The notes: generated by a model not told the origin, from the letters alone. Positions 20,167 to 30,138 are shown, numbered from the stretch's first letter. The stretch: DNA of 64,000 bases from CAWCLK01 sp963796225 (GCA_963796225.1 CAWCLK010000006.1:1-64000); one strand, 5' to 3'. Numbers and translations are program-made.

Positions 20167-21882
20167 GTGGCACTGCGCTCCAACTTCTCCGAGGGGATCA
20201 ACCGCATCGTCGGTCCCATCGGGTCGGGCATCGCCCGCACCGGCGTGACGCCGAACGCCCTCACGACGCTGGGCCTGGTCCTGACCAGCGTCGCGGCGCT
20301 GCTCGTGGGCACCGGACGTCCCGTCCTGGCCGGCTGGGTGCTGGTGTTCGGCGGGCTGATGGACACCTTCGACGGGGCCGTGGCACGGGCGCGCGGCACC
20401 TCGACCCCGTTCGGGGGGTTCTACGACTCGGTGACCGACCGGCTGGCCGACGGGATCATCCTCGGCGGCGTGGCCTGGTGGGTCGCCGACGACCCCCGGC
20501 TGTTCCTGCTGACCATCGCGGCGCTGGTCGCCGCCGAGGTCACCTCGTACGTGCGGGCCAAGGCCGAGGCCATCGACCTGACCTGCTCCATCGGCGTGCT
20601 CGAACGGGCCGAACGCGCCATCCTGCTGATGGCCGGCCTGGTGTTCCACCGGTTCGTGCTCGAACCGGTCCTGTGGGTCCTCGCGGTCGGTGGCGTCGTG
20701 ACCGTGGTCCAGCGCATCCACCACGTCTGGTGCCAGATCGACCGCGACGTGCCCGAGGAGCTGCTCGTGGCCACCGCCGGTGACCGGGCCTGGAACCGCG
20801 CCTTCCTGGCGACCGCCCGCAAGTTCTACGGGGCGCAGAACTTCGACGCCGCCATGGACGACCTCGTCTCCACGTCCGCCACGGGGGAGCTCGGTCCCCG
20901 CGTCCCCGACCCAGGGCCCGCGCGAATGAGGGTCGCGGCCTCCGTCGAGGACCTGCCTCCCGCCCCGCCCGAGACGCTCAAGCAGCGGGCGGCGTACTGG
21001 CAGTACCGGGCCGTGTGGGAGGCCGCGGCGCGGCTGCCCCACGGGGTCGCTGCCCGCATCCCGCACCGGGCCGGGGCCGCCTGGTACCGCATGGCGTCCA
21101 CCTCGCAGCTCGACCAGGTGCGGCGCAACCTCTCGCGCGTCACCGGGCATCCGCCGGCGGACCAGCTCGAACGCACGGTGAAGGCGGCCTACGTCAGCTA
21201 CGCCCGCTACTGGCTCGACTCGTTCCGCCTGCACCGGATGTCGCCCGAGGACGTGCTCGCCCGCTCCACCGGCGAGAACCTCCAGCTCGTCGACGACATC
21301 GTCGGCCCGGGCAAGGGCGCGATCCTGGCGACGGGCCACCTCGGCTCGTGGGACATCGGTGCGTTCTTCACCACCCAGCGCAGGTGGGGGATGGCCGTGG
21401 TGGCCGAGGTCGTCGAGCCCCGGCGCCTGTTCCACCGCTTCGTCGACCTGCGGCGCAAGGCGGGCATCGAGGTCTTCCCCCTGGTGCGGGGCGGGGACAT
21501 GGTCAGCCGGCTCGAGGGCGTCGTCCGCGACGGGGGACTGGCCACGCTGCTGGCCGACCGCGACCTCGGGAAGAAGGGGCCCGTCGTCGAGTTCTTCGGT
21601 GAACCCTGTCGGCTGCCGCCGGGGCCGGCCATCCTCGCGCGACGGACGGGACGTCCCGTCGCCGTCGGGGCGTTCTTCACACGCGGCGACGACGGCTACC
21701 ACGGGGTCATCCACTCGGTCGTGGACGTGGCGCACCTGTCCGTCGAGGACGGCACGCAGGTGATCGGCCGCGAGCTCGAGGGGCTGATCTCGCGGGCGCC
21801 CGAGCAGTGGCACGTGTTCGTGCGCAACTGGCTGGCCGACCGCGAACCCGACCACCCGGCCGTCGCGGCCGCGGGACGCTGA
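20167..21882 (+). CDS. Fusion of PI-phosphate synthase (PgsA) and PatA-like acyltransferase
   Basis: One uninterrupted 571-residue frame holds two enzymes. Residues 1-200 are a CDP-alcohol phosphatidyltransferase with the complete motif from D66 to D91 (MDTFDGAVARARG, then GGFYDSVTD) and several membrane helices; in actinobacteria this adds inositol phosphate to CDP-diacylglycerol. A Pro-rich linker (about 240-270) leads to a LpxL/HtrB-type acyltransferase with HX4D motif HLGSWD (H391, D396), like PatA that acylates phosphatidylinositol mannosides. In M. tuberculosis these are separate adjacent genes (Rv2612c, Rv2611c). GTG 20167 is the likely start. An internal ATG at 20925 could start the second domain alone. 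The next gene, pimA, begins six bases after the stop. Confidence 0.9.
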   Translation: MALRSNFSEGINRIVGPIGSGIARTGVTPNALTTLGLVLTSVAALLVGTGRPVLAGWVLVFGGLMDTFDGAVARARGTSTPFGGFYDSVTDRLADGIILGGVAWWVADDPRLFLLTIAALVAAEVTSYVRAKAEAIDLTCSIGVLERAERAILLMAGLVFHRFVLEPVLWVLAVGGVVTVVQRIHHVWCQIDRDVPEELLVATAGDRAWNRAFLATARKFYGAQNFDAAMDDLVSTSATGELGPRVPDPGPARMRVAASVEDLPPAPPETLKQRAAYWQYRAVWEAAARLPHGVAARIPHRAGAAWYRMASTSQLDQVRRNLSRVTGHPPADQLERTVKAAYVSYARYWLDSFRLHRMSPEDVLARSTGENLQLVDDIVGPGKGAILATGHLGSWDIGAFFTTQRRWGMAVVAEVVEPRRLFHRFVDLRRKAGIEVFPLVRGGDMVSRLEGVVRDGGLATLLADRDLGKKGPVVEFFGEPCRLPPGPAILARRTGRPVAVGAFFTRGDDGYHGVIHSVVDVAHLSVEDGTQVIGRELEGLISRAPEQWHVFVRNWLADREPDHPAVAAAGR

Positions 21883-21887
21883 CGACG

Positions 21888-23003
21888 GTGCGCGTCGCCC
21901 TCGTCAGCCCCTACGACATGGACGCCCCCGGCGGGGTCCAGCAGCACGTCCATCACCTGGCCACCGCGCTGCGCCGGCTCGGGGACGAGGTGACGGTCGT
22001 CGCGCCGGGCACCCGCAGCCGGGGCGAGCTCGTGGCCGTCGGGCCGTCGGTCCGCGTGCCCTTCAACGACTCGGTGGCACCCATCGGGCTGCGCCCCGAC
22101 CTGTACCGGCGCACGGCCCGGACGCTGCGCCGGCTCGCCCCCGACGTCGTGCACGTGCACGAACCCATGGTCCCGTGGGTGTCGCTGGCCGCCACGATGA
22201 CCTCGCCGGCCCCGGTGGTGGCCACCTTCCACGCCTGGTCGGACCGGGACCGCGCGTACCGGCTGGCCCGTCGCGTGCTGCGCCCCGCGCTGGCCCGGAT
22301 CGACGCCCACCTCGCGGTCAGCCCGGCCGCGGCGGCCTACCACGGGGCGGCGCTCGGCCGGCGCCCCGAGGCCTTCGAGATCGTGCCCAACGGCGTCGAG
22401 GTCGGCCGGTTCCGCGGGGCGCGCCCCTTCCCCCAGATGCGCGAGCAGCCCAGCCTGCTGTTCGTGGGGCGCCTGGAGCCCCGCAAGGGCCTGGACCAGC
22501 TCCTCCACGCCATGACCCGGTTGAAGACGACCCGCCCCGACCTGCGCCTGTACGTGGTGGGGGACGGCCCGGACCGGGACCGCTGCCAGCAGCTGTTGCC
22601 CGCCCGGCTGCGGTCCGACGTGGTGTTCCTCGGACGGGTCGACGGGGACGAGCTGCCGCGCTTCTACGCCTCCTGCGACCTGTTCGTGGCGCCGGCGCTG
22701 GGGGGCGAGTCCTTCGGCATCGTGCTGATCGAGGCCATGGCCGCTGGCTGCCCGGTCGTGGCCAGCGACATCCCGGGCTACGCGTCGGTGGTGACCGACG
22801 GGGTGGACGGGCGCCTGGTCCCGCCCCGCGACCCGGCAGCGCTGGCCGAGGCGATCGGGACGCTGCTCGACAACCCGCCGTTGGCCACCGCATTGGCCGA
22901 GACCGCGTCGGCGTCGGTGGACCGCTACGACTGGTCGGCGGTCGCTCGGCAGGTGCGCGCTGTCTATACCCGGGTCGTCGGAGAACCCCACGGCGGCCAG
23001 TAG
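21888..23003 (+). CDS. pimA: Phosphatidylinositol alpha-mannosyltransferase (GT4)
   Basis: This 371-residue GT-B enzyme would transfer mannose from GDP-mannose to phosphatidylinositol, the first PIM step, at the inner membrane face. Its N-terminus VRVALVSPYDMDAPGGVQQH and the GT4 donor-site motif ESFGIVLIE (EX7E) are typical, as are GRLEPRKGL and VVGDGPDR. The assignment to PimA rather than another GT4 comes from the conserved order PgsA-PatA-PimA. GTG 21888 lies six bases after the upstream stop, so translation is probably coupled. Confidence 0.9.
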   Translation: MRVALVSPYDMDAPGGVQQHVHHLATALRRLGDEVTVVAPGTRSRGELVAVGPSVRVPFNDSVAPIGLRPDLYRRTARTLRRLAPDVVHVHEPMVPWVSLAATMTSPAPVVATFHAWSDRDRAYRLARRVLRPALARIDAHLAVSPAAAAYHGAALGRRPEAFEIVPNGVEVGRFRGARPFPQMREQPSLLFVGRLEPRKGLDQLLHAMTRLKTTRPDLRLYVVGDGPDRDRCQQLLPARLRSDVVFLGRVDGDELPRFYASCDLFVAPALGGESFGIVLIEAMAAGCPVVASDIPGYASVVTDGVDGRLVPPRDPAALAEAIGTLLDNPPLATALAETASASVDRYDWSAVARQVRAVYTRVVGEPHGGQ

Positions 23004-23006
23004 TCT
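23001..23006 (+). promoter_or_regulatory. Predicted -10 (TAGTCT) for lemA
   Basis: TAGTCT overlaps the pimA stop codon and lies 31 bases before the lemA ATG, consistent with a TANNNT element. Confidence 0.35.
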
Positions 23007-23036
23007 CGCCGGCGTCGCCTCACCCCCGGTGCTGCC

Positions 23037-23594
23037 ATGGTCTTCGTCCTCATCGGCGTCGTCGTCCTGCTGGTCGTCGTCGCGCTGTGGTTCGTCGGCA
23101 TGTACAACCGGCTGGTGCGCCTGCGCAACCAGTGCGAGCAGGCCTGGGCCGGCATCGACGTCCAGCTCACCCGCCGCCACGACCTCATCCCGAACCTGGT
23201 CGAGACGGTCAAGGGCTACGCCTCGCACGAACGCGAGACCCTCGAGCAGGTCATCCAGGCCCGCAACACCGCCGTGGCCGCGTCCGGCCCGGCCCAGCAG
23301 GCCCAGGCCGAGAACGTCCTCACCGGGGCCCTGCGCCAGCTGTTCGCCCTGTCCGAGTCGTACCCCGACCTCAAGGCCGACGCGAACTTCCGCGAGCTGC
23401 AGACCGAGCTGACCAACACCGAGGGCCTGGTGGCACGCAGTCGCCAGACCTACAACGCCACGGTGCAGCAGTACGACACGGCACGTGAGGTGTTCCCGAC
23501 CAACATCGTCGCGGGGATGTTCAACTTCGAACCCCGCGAGTACTTCGAGGCCACCGACCCCGAGACCCGGGGTCCGGTCACCGTGGAGTTCTGA
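23037..23594 (+). CDS. lemA: LemA family protein
   Basis: It is 185 residues. A single N-terminal membrane helix (VFVLIGVVVLLVVVALWFV) is followed by a coiled, helix-rich domain with the LemA signature: YNRLVRLRNQCEQAW, then IDVQLTRRHDLIPNLVETVKG and ANFRELQTELTNTE. LemA proteins are membrane-anchored with the helical domain on one face; function is not defined, though links to proteolysis and two-component control are known in some bacteria. ATG 23037 directly precedes the helix. The DUF3048 lipoprotein gene starts eight bases after the stop. Confidence 0.92.
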   Translation: MVFVLIGVVVLLVVVALWFVGMYNRLVRLRNQCEQAWAGIDVQLTRRHDLIPNLVETVKGYASHERETLEQVIQARNTAVAASGPAQQAQAENVLTGALRQLFALSESYPDLKADANFRELQTELTNTEGLVARSRQTYNATVQQYDTAREVFPTNIVAGMFNFEPREYFEATDPETRGPVTVEF

Positions 23595-23601
23595 TCCCAT
23601 C

Positions 23602-24651
23602 ATGCGCATGATCGCGGCGGCGCTGGCCGCCTCCCTGCTCCTTGCTGCCTGCTCGTCGGCGCCCGACGAGGAGGTCTCCCCGTCGCCCAGCGAGACGACC
23701 ACGACGACCGAGTCGCCGTCCCCGACCGAGTCGGCGACGCCCGCATCGGCGTTCCCGCTGACCGGCGTGGCGACCGACGAGCCCCGGCTGGACCAGCCGG
23801 TGGTGTCGGTCAAGATCGAGAACACGCCCTCGGCGCGCCCGCAGGCCGGACTCGACCGGGCCGACGTGGTCTTCGAGGAGATCGTCGAGGGGGGTGTGAC
23901 CCGCTTCGCCGCGCTGTTCCACTCGGACCTGCCGGCCGAGGTCGGCCCCGTGCGCTCGGCCCGCCTGGTGGACGTGCCGCTGCTGAACCCGTGGCACAGC
24001 ATCCTCGTCTACTCCGGTGCACGCGAGGACGTCACGGCGGCGCTGCGTGCTGCCGACCACATCGGGCTGCTGGCCGACCCGGGGACGGGGCCGATCTTCT
24101 CCCGCGCCCCCGGTCGCCCCGGCTCGCACGACCTCATGGCCGACCTCACCCTCGCCCTCGAGCAGCGCGACCGGCTCGAGGACGCCGAGGCCGTCCCGCC
24201 CCCGCCGTGGACCTTCGGCGAGGACACGCCCTCGGGCGGGGTCGACCAGGAGCAGTTCGAGATCGCCATGACCTCGGCCTCGCGCTCCGGGTGGGAGTGG
24301 GACGCCGATGCCGGCGTGTACCGCCGACTGCAGAACGGCCAGCCGATGGTGGTCACGGGCGAGGGCCGCGTCGGGGCGGCGAACGTGATCGTGGTCCTCA
24401 CCGACGTCGGACGTGGTGGCTGCTGCGACACCGCCGGCAACCCCTTCACCGTGACCCGCCTCGAGGGGTCCGGGGACGCCATCCTGTGGCGCGACGGGCA
24501 GCGGTTCGACATCACCTGGACCAAGCAGGACGTCGGCCAGCACCTGGAGTTCTCCGACGCCTCCGGCGACCCGGTCGTGCTCGCGCCGGGCGCGTCCTGG
24601 ATCCACCTCGCCCCGGCGTCGGCGGCCCCGGCCGCCCCCGACGAAGGCTGA
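23602..24651 (+). CDS. DUF3048 lipoprotein
   Basis: It is 349 residues with a lipoprotein signal peptide; the lipobox LLLAAC places the lipidated Cys at residue 17. A Ser/Pro/Thr-rich tether (residues 18-50) spaces the folded part from the membrane. The body matches the DUF3048 (YerB-like) pattern: PVVSVKIENTPSARPQAGLD, EEIVEGGVTRFAALFHS and VGPVRSARLVD at the N-terminal side, and a C-terminal domain with TWTKQDVGQ. A GGCCDTAG segment has adjacent Cys. The family is common in Gram-positives but its role is unknown. ATG 23602 is chosen by the signal peptide. A hairpin follows at 24663-24712. Confidence 0.88.
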   Translation: MRMIAAALAASLLLAACSSAPDEEVSPSPSETTTTTESPSPTESATPASAFPLTGVATDEPRLDQPVVSVKIENTPSARPQAGLDRADVVFEEIVEGGVTRFAALFHSDLPAEVGPVRSARLVDVPLLNPWHSILVYSGAREDVTAALRAADHIGLLADPGTGPIFSRAPGRPGSHDLMADLTLALEQRDRLEDAEAVPPPPWTFGEDTPSGGVDQEQFEIAMTSASRSGWEWDADAGVYRRLQNGQPMVVTGEGRVGAANVIVVLTDVGRGGCCDTAGNPFTVTRLEGSGDAILWRDGQRFDITWTKQDVGQHLEFSDASGDPVVLAPGASWIHLAPASAAPAAPDEG

Positions 24652-24662
24652 CACGGCCGCAC

Positions 24663-24712
24663 GGCGTGCGCTGACCACACCGGTCCTGCGTGGTCGGTGG
24701 GGCTCGCACGCC
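24663..24712. terminator. Two-tier hairpin between the DUF3048 gene and pdxS
   Basis: The outer stem ggcgtgcg/cgcacgcc (8 bp) encloses an inner stem gaccac/gtggtc (6 bp). It starts 12 bases after the DUF3048 stop. It could terminate that transcript. Because it precedes the predicted pdxS -10, it is unlikely to be a pdxS riboswitch. Confidence 0.45.
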
Positions 24713-24720
24713 ACCGGCAG

Positions 24721-24726
24721 TACCCT
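24721..24726 (+). promoter_or_regulatory. Predicted -10 (TACCCT) for pdxST
   Basis: TACCCT matches TANNNT and is 52 bases upstream of the pdxS ATG, just after the hairpin. Confidence 0.4.
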
Positions 24727-24777
24727 GTGGGACGAACGCCCTGCGACGATTCCCGACCTGATCGAAGGTGCTGTGGC

Positions 24778-25686
<909 letters not shown>

Positions 25687-25729
25687 TCTGGCGTCGGGAC
25701 CGGCCGAACGACGCGCTGCGCACGTCCCG

Positions 25730-26435
25730 ATGACGGATTCGCGACGCGGCGGCGGCCGGCGCAGAGAGTGGATTCCGGGGCAGCGCCTGTCGGGTGACCC
25801 GGAGGCGTTCGACGCGCCCGACGACGCCCCGGTCGTCGGCGTGCTCGCGCTGCAGGGCGACGTGCTCGAGCACCTGCGGGCGCTGCACCGCGTCGGGGCG
25901 CGCCCCGTCCGGGTGCGCCGCGCGGACGACCTCGACCAGCTCGACGGGTTGATCATCCCGGGGGGCGAGTCGACCACCATCGGCAAGCTGCTCGTCCGCT
26001 TCGAGATGCTCGACGACCTGCGCGAACGCATCGAGGCCGGCCTGCCGACCTTCGGCACGTGCGCGGGGATGATCCTGCTCTCGAGCGAGCTCGACCAGGA
26101 CTTCGCCCAGCCGCTGCTCGGGCGTGCTGCCGATGCGCACGCGGCGCAACGCCTTCGGCCGGCAGGTGGACTCCTTCGACACCGCGCTCGAGGTGGCCGG
26201 GCTCGACGGGGGACCGGTGGACGTCTCGTTCATCCGCGCCCCGTGGGTGCAGGACGTCCTCGGCGACGACGTCGAGGTCCTCGCCGCCGTCGACGGCCAC
26301 CCCGTGGTGGTGCGCCGCGGCCACGTCCTGGCCACCGCCTTCCACCCCGAGGTCACCGGCGACGACCGCCTCCACGCCGCGTTCGTCGCCACCGTCCGCG
26401 AGGCGAAGCGGTCGCGACGACCGACGGCGGCCTGA
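25730..26435 (+). CDS. pdxT: PLP synthase glutaminase subunit PdxT, one frame change
   Basis: It supplies ammonia from glutamine to PdxS. The first part (25730 to about 26122) reads VVGVLALQGDVLEHL, GGESTTIGKLL and the nucleophile Cys in FGTCAGMIL. The second part, in the next frame, reads RRNAFGRQVDSF and the His-Glu of the triad in AFHPEVTGD. Removing one base near 26123 (ggg c gtg) joins them into 234 residues, including an unusual Arg-rich N-terminal extension of about 35. All three catalytic residues are present, so the gene is probably intact in the cell. Confidence 0.9.
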
Positions 26436-27082
26436 TCCGCCCCGCGTTCTGGTGCACCGCAACCCCGCGATGATCTCGGATCTGGGACTCGAACGCACCG
26501 GGGTGCCCAGGGTACCGGGGCGTGTCGTCGCTCACGTCGAAGGCGGGTCCGTGCCCGGGGACGATGCGGGTGGCGGCCGCGAGCACCCGTTCCCGCCCGC
26601 GGTGCAGGGCGTCGAGGTCGACCGCCCGCGGGTCGCCCTCCATGCTCGGCGTGCCACCACAGGTGGGTCAGCGCGACGATGCCGTCGGCGGTCGTGGCGA
26701 CGGTGGTGACGTCCTGGGGCGTGTGGCCGGGTGTCTCCCACAGGACCACGTCGTCGGCCAGGGCGAAGCCCTCGGCGGGGCGGTCGCGCCAGGTGTCGCC
26801 CCGGTAGGTCGCCCACACGTCGTGCACGGCGGCGCCGGGGAACAGGCCGACGTGCATCGTGTGGTCGGGATGGTGGTGGCTGAGCACCACGTCGGTCACG
26901 TCGGCAGGGGCCAGTCCGTGGTCCAGCAGCGGGGCGAGGATCACGCTGGGGTCGGTCACCATGCCCGGGTCGACGACGGCCACGAGGTCGCCGGAACGCA
27001 CCAGCGAGACCGTGCCCGCCACGTGCGCCACGTCGCCCTCCCGCCGGGCATAGCCGTCGACCAGCACGTCCACCGTCGCCAT
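26353..27082 (-). CDS. Metallo-beta-lactamase-fold hydrolase, one frame change
   Basis: It is an MBL-fold protein with the metal motif LSHHHPDHTMHVG near residue 70, then a His in ETPGHTPQDVT, an Asp-replacing segment VALTHLWWHAE, and the final His in IVPGHGPAFDV. This pattern resembles the MBLAC1-type group. The frame changes at 26644, where removing one base joins HAE to MEGDPRAVD. The remaining frame runs to 26353, overlapping the 3' end of convergent pdxT by about 80 bases; the true end may be shorter. ATG 27082 has a GGAGGA site eight bases upstream. Substrate is unknown. Confidence 0.82.
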
Positions 27083-27112
27083 CTGCCGTCCTCCGGGTCC
27101 GCGAGCCGGCCG

Positions 27113-27118
27113 ACCCTA
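27113..27118 (-). promoter_or_regulatory. Predicted -10 (TAGGGT) for the MBL gene
   Basis: On the minus strand TAGGGT is 31 bases before the ATG. It is only 11 bases from the divergent element at 27130-27135, so the two promoters would overlap. Confidence 0.4.
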
Positions 27119-27129
27119 CGCCGTCGGGG

Positions 27130-27135
27130 TATCGT
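27130..27135 (+). promoter_or_regulatory. Predicted -10 (TATCGT) for the D-aminoacylase-like gene
   Basis: TATCGT is 31 bases before GTG 27166 in the divergent promoter space shared with the MBL gene. Confidence 0.4.
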
Positions 27136-27165
27136 CGTGCCCGTCGCGCGGACCGGGAGGGCGAC

Positions 27166-28932
27166 GTGGGTGAGCACACGCTGATCCGTGGCGGGACGGT
27201 CTTCGACGGTCGGGGCGGGCCCGGGATGGCCGCCGACGTGCTGGTGCACGACGGTCGGGTCTCCGAGCTGGTGCCGCCGGACGCCCCGACGCCGCACGCC
27301 GACCGGACCATCGACGCCTCCGGCTGCTGGGTGACCCCCGGGTTCGTGGACCTGCACACCCACTACGACGCCGAGGTCGAGGTCAGCCCGGGCCTGGACG
27401 AATCGGTCCGGCACGGGATCACGACGGCGCTGGTCGGCTCGTGCGGGCTGTCCATGGCGGTCGGGGACCCCGAGGACCTCGCCGACATGTTCTGCCGGGT
27501 CGAGGGCATCCCGCGCACGCAGGTCCTGCCGCTGCTGGAACGCATCGTCGACTGGGACTCGCCGAGCGCCTACCTCGACCACCTCGAGGGCCTGCCGGTC
27601 GGCCCGAACCTCACGGCCATGCTGGGACACTCGACGATCCGCGCCCACGTCATGGGGCTGGAACGCTCGCTGTCCGAGGACACCCGCCCGACCCGTGACG
27701 AGCTGCTCGGGATGGGTCGGCTGGTCCGCGAGGCCTGCGAGGCCGGCTACCTCGGCCTGTCGGTCAACACGCTGCCGTGGGACAAGATGGACGGCGACCG
27801 CTTCCGCAGCCGCCCGACGCCCAGCGTCTTCGCCCACTGGGACGAGTACCGCTTCTTCAACCGGATCCTGCGTCGCTACGGGGCCATCTGGCAGGGCGTG
27901 CCCGACGTCTCGACGAAGATCAACGTCCTGGCGTTCCTGTGGGAGTCCGCCGGCCTCGGCCGTCGTGACCCACTGCGCACCATGATCATCACGCTGCTGG
28001 ACACGAAGGCCGACCGCACCGTGACCCACACGGTCGGGGCGCTGGCGCGGCTGTTCAACACCACCCTCGGCGCCGACCTGCGCCTGCAGAGCCTGCCGGT
28101 GCCGTTCGACCTGTACGTCGAGGGCATGGAGGTGCCGGTGCTCGAGGAGATCGGGGCGGGCACCGCCGCGCTCGGCGTGGAGGACCCGCAGGCACGGGCC
28201 GAGCTGCTGCGTGACCCGTCCTACCGCGACCGGTTCCGGAAGCAGTGGTCGGCGTGGTTCCCGGGGCGCGCGTACCACCGCGACCTCGACGAGGCCCGGA
28301 TCCTCGACTGCCCGGACGCGGCCGTCGCGGGCCGGACCTTCGGCGAGGTCGCCCGCGACCGCGGCCAGGACCCGATCGACACCTTCCTCGACCTGCAGGC
28401 CGAGCACGGCCAGAAGCTGCGGTGGCACACCGTCGTCGGCAACGACCGGCCGGAGCGGCTCGAGTGGATCATGGACCACCCGGACGTCCTGATCGGGTTC
28501 TCCGACGCGGGGGCGCACCTGCGCAACATGGCCTACTACAACTTCCCGCTGCGCATGCTGAAGCGCGTCCGGGACGCCGAGCTCGAGGGCCGCGGGTTCA
28601 TGACCGTGGGCCGGGCCGTCCACCGCCTGACCGCCGAGATCGCCGACTACCTCGGCATCGAGGGCGGGACGCTGGCGCCGGGGCGCCCCGCCGACGTCGT
28701 GGTCATCGACCCCGAACGCCTCGACGACCGCGTCGAGCAGATGCACGAGGCGCCCATGGCCGGGCTCGACGGGTACGTGCGCTACGTGCGACGCAACCCC
28801 GGCACGGTCCGCAGCGTGCTGGTCAACGGACACCTCGCGTGGCACGAGGACCAGCCGGGCGCCGGCCTCGGCGAGACGGCGATGGGCCGGCTGCGGCGCC
28901 CGATCGACCGTCCGCTGGGCCCGCCCGCCTGA
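27166..28932 (+). CDS. N-acyl-D-amino-acid deacylase-like amidohydrolase
   Basis: This 588-residue protein belongs to the amidohydrolase superfamily (family 3, D-aminoacylase type). The metal site begins with the HxH in DLHTHYDAEV near residue 65; MLGHSTIRAHVMG carries a further His, and FSDAGAHLRNM the terminal Asp. It ends with the IEGGTLAPGRPADVVV strand typical of the small beta-sandwich domain. It would hydrolyse an N-acyl or other cyclic/amide substrate in the cytoplasm; the exact one cannot be told. GTG 27166 has a GGGAGG site. Its stop directly abuts that of convergent murB (tgatca). Confidence 0.85.
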   Translation: MGEHTLIRGGTVFDGRGGPGMAADVLVHDGRVSELVPPDAPTPHADRTIDASGCWVTPGFVDLHTHYDAEVEVSPGLDESVRHGITTALVGSCGLSMAVGDPEDLADMFCRVEGIPRTQVLPLLERIVDWDSPSAYLDHLEGLPVGPNLTAMLGHSTIRAHVMGLERSLSEDTRPTRDELLGMGRLVREACEAGYLGLSVNTLPWDKMDGDRFRSRPTPSVFAHWDEYRFFNRILRRYGAIWQGVPDVSTKINVLAFLWESAGLGRRDPLRTMIITLLDTKADRTVTHTVGALARLFNTTLGADLRLQSLPVPFDLYVEGMEVPVLEEIGAGTAALGVEDPQARAELLRDPSYRDRFRKQWSAWFPGRAYHRDLDEARILDCPDAAVAGRTFGEVARDRGQDPIDTFLDLQAEHGQKLRWHTVVGNDRPERLEWIMDHPDVLIGFSDAGAHLRNMAYYNFPLRMLKRVRDAELEGRGFMTVGRAVHRLTAEIADYLGIEGGTLAPGRPADVVVIDPERLDDRVEQMHEAPMAGLDGYVRYVRRNPGTVRSVLVNGHLAWHEDQPGAGLGETAMGRLRRPIDRPLGPPA

Positions 28933-30093
28933 TCAGGCCCTCCCGGTCGACCTGGCCCAGTCCGGCTCGCCCTCGCCCGCCTCGCGGGGGTGCGCGGCGG
29001 CGTAGGCGTCGAGGTCGACCTCGGGGAAGTCGCCCATCAGGATCACCTCGCGCTGCAGGTCGATGTCGAGGCGTTCGCGGACGGTACGACGGATCAGCTC
29101 GCTGACGGCGAGCACGTCCGTGCCGGTCGCCCCGCCCCGGTTGCACAGCGCCAGCAGGTGCAGCTCGCTGAGGCCCACGGGCCCCCAGTGGTCGCCGTTC
29201 ATGAACCCCGCCGCGCGCAGGACCAGGGCCGCGGGCAGCCGCACGGCGTCGCCGTCGGGCCGGTACCACGACAGCATCCGCTCGGCGTAGGCCGCCCCGC
29301 GGACCTGCGTGGCGACGTCCACGGCCACCTCGCGCGGGACCGCCGCCCCGACGAAGAAGCTGCCCACCGACGGGCGCCAGGTCGGCGCGTCGACGACCAT
29401 GCCCTTGCGGGCGCGCACGTCCAGCACCGACTGGCGTCGCGCGGCGACGTCGTCCGGGGCGCGCCCCGCCTCGGCGTGGTAGCGCGCGAGCTCCTCGTAG
29501 GTCAGCTCGGCCGGCGCCCCGGTCGCCACCCGGCAGGTGACGCGCAGCAGGACCAGCGGCGGCGGGACGTCGGAGGTGGGCTTCAGCGCGCTGGTGCGGT
29601 ACCCGAAGGCCAGGTCGGCGGGGGAGAGGGTGCGCACCCGCCCCGCCGCGACGTCGTACGCCTCGGCGGACACCAGCACGTCGGAGAGCTGCTGGCCGTA
29701 GGCGCCGGCGTTCTGCACCACCCCCGCCCCGATCGTGCCCGGGATGCCGGACATCAGCTCCATCCCGTGCCAGCCCCGGGCGGTCGTCTCGGCCACGACC
29801 TCGTCCAGGGACCGGCTGGCGTCCACGGTCACCCGCACCGTGCCGTCCCCGACCTCGTCGGTGTCCAGGCCCGCCCCGTCGCGGAACAGCAGGACCGTGC
29901 CGGGGACCCGCTCGCCGGGGATGGTGTTGCTGAGCTGGCCCAGGACCCGCACCCGCTGGCGGTCCGCAACGGGCAGGGCGTCGAGGCGTGCCCGCAGCTC
30001 GTCCGGGTCGCTGACCACGGCGGCCTCGTCGGCCCGCCACGGCAGCGCGAAGGTGCCGAAGCGTGGCGTGGCGTCGGGGTCGAGGGGCGGCAC
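28933..30093 (-). CDS. murB: UDP-N-acetylmuramate dehydrogenase
   Basis: It reduces UDP-GlcNAc-enolpyruvate to UDP-MurNAc with NADPH and FAD in peptidoglycan synthesis. The 386-residue protein has the FAD domain with MSGIPGTIGAGVVQNAGAYG, the arginine in FGYRTSALK, the catalytic Ser in SVGSFFVG and the C-terminal Glu in LQREVILMG. The FAD loop is odd: RVLGQLSNTI replaces the usual GGGSN or GEGSN. A GTG start at 30093 with AGGA five bases upstream fits; the longer open frame upstream is not MurB-like. It is divergent from yebC. Confidence 0.88.
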   Translation of the reverse strand: MPPLDPDATPRFGTFALPWRADEAAVVSDPDELRARLDALPVADRQRVRVLGQLSNTIPGERVPGTVLLFRDGAGLDTDEVGDGTVRVTVDASRSLDEVVAETTARGWHGMELMSGIPGTIGAGVVQNAGAYGQQLSDVLVSAEAYDVAAGRVRTLSPADLAFGYRTSALKPTSDVPPPLVLLRVTCRVATGAPAELTYEELARYHAEAGRAPDDVAARRQSVLDVRARKGMVVDAPTWRPSVGSFFVGAAVPREVAVDVATQVRGAAYAERMLSWYRPDGDAVRLPAALVLRAAGFMNGDHWGPVGLSELHLLALCNRGGATGTDVLAVSELIRRTVRERLDIDLQREVILMGDFPEVDLDAYAAAHPREAGEGEPDWARSTGRA

Positions 30094-30138
30094 GGCGTCC
30101 TGCGAGGTCGGGGGTCCGGGGAGGGGCGGTGGGCCGCG

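Noticed and set aside
26484..26498. 15-base match (gggactcgaacgcac) to the region near the HNH LexA box, suggesting a second SOS box or an attachment site
   Set aside because: The second half-site GTTC is missing, and it lies in the 3' part of the MBL reading frame.
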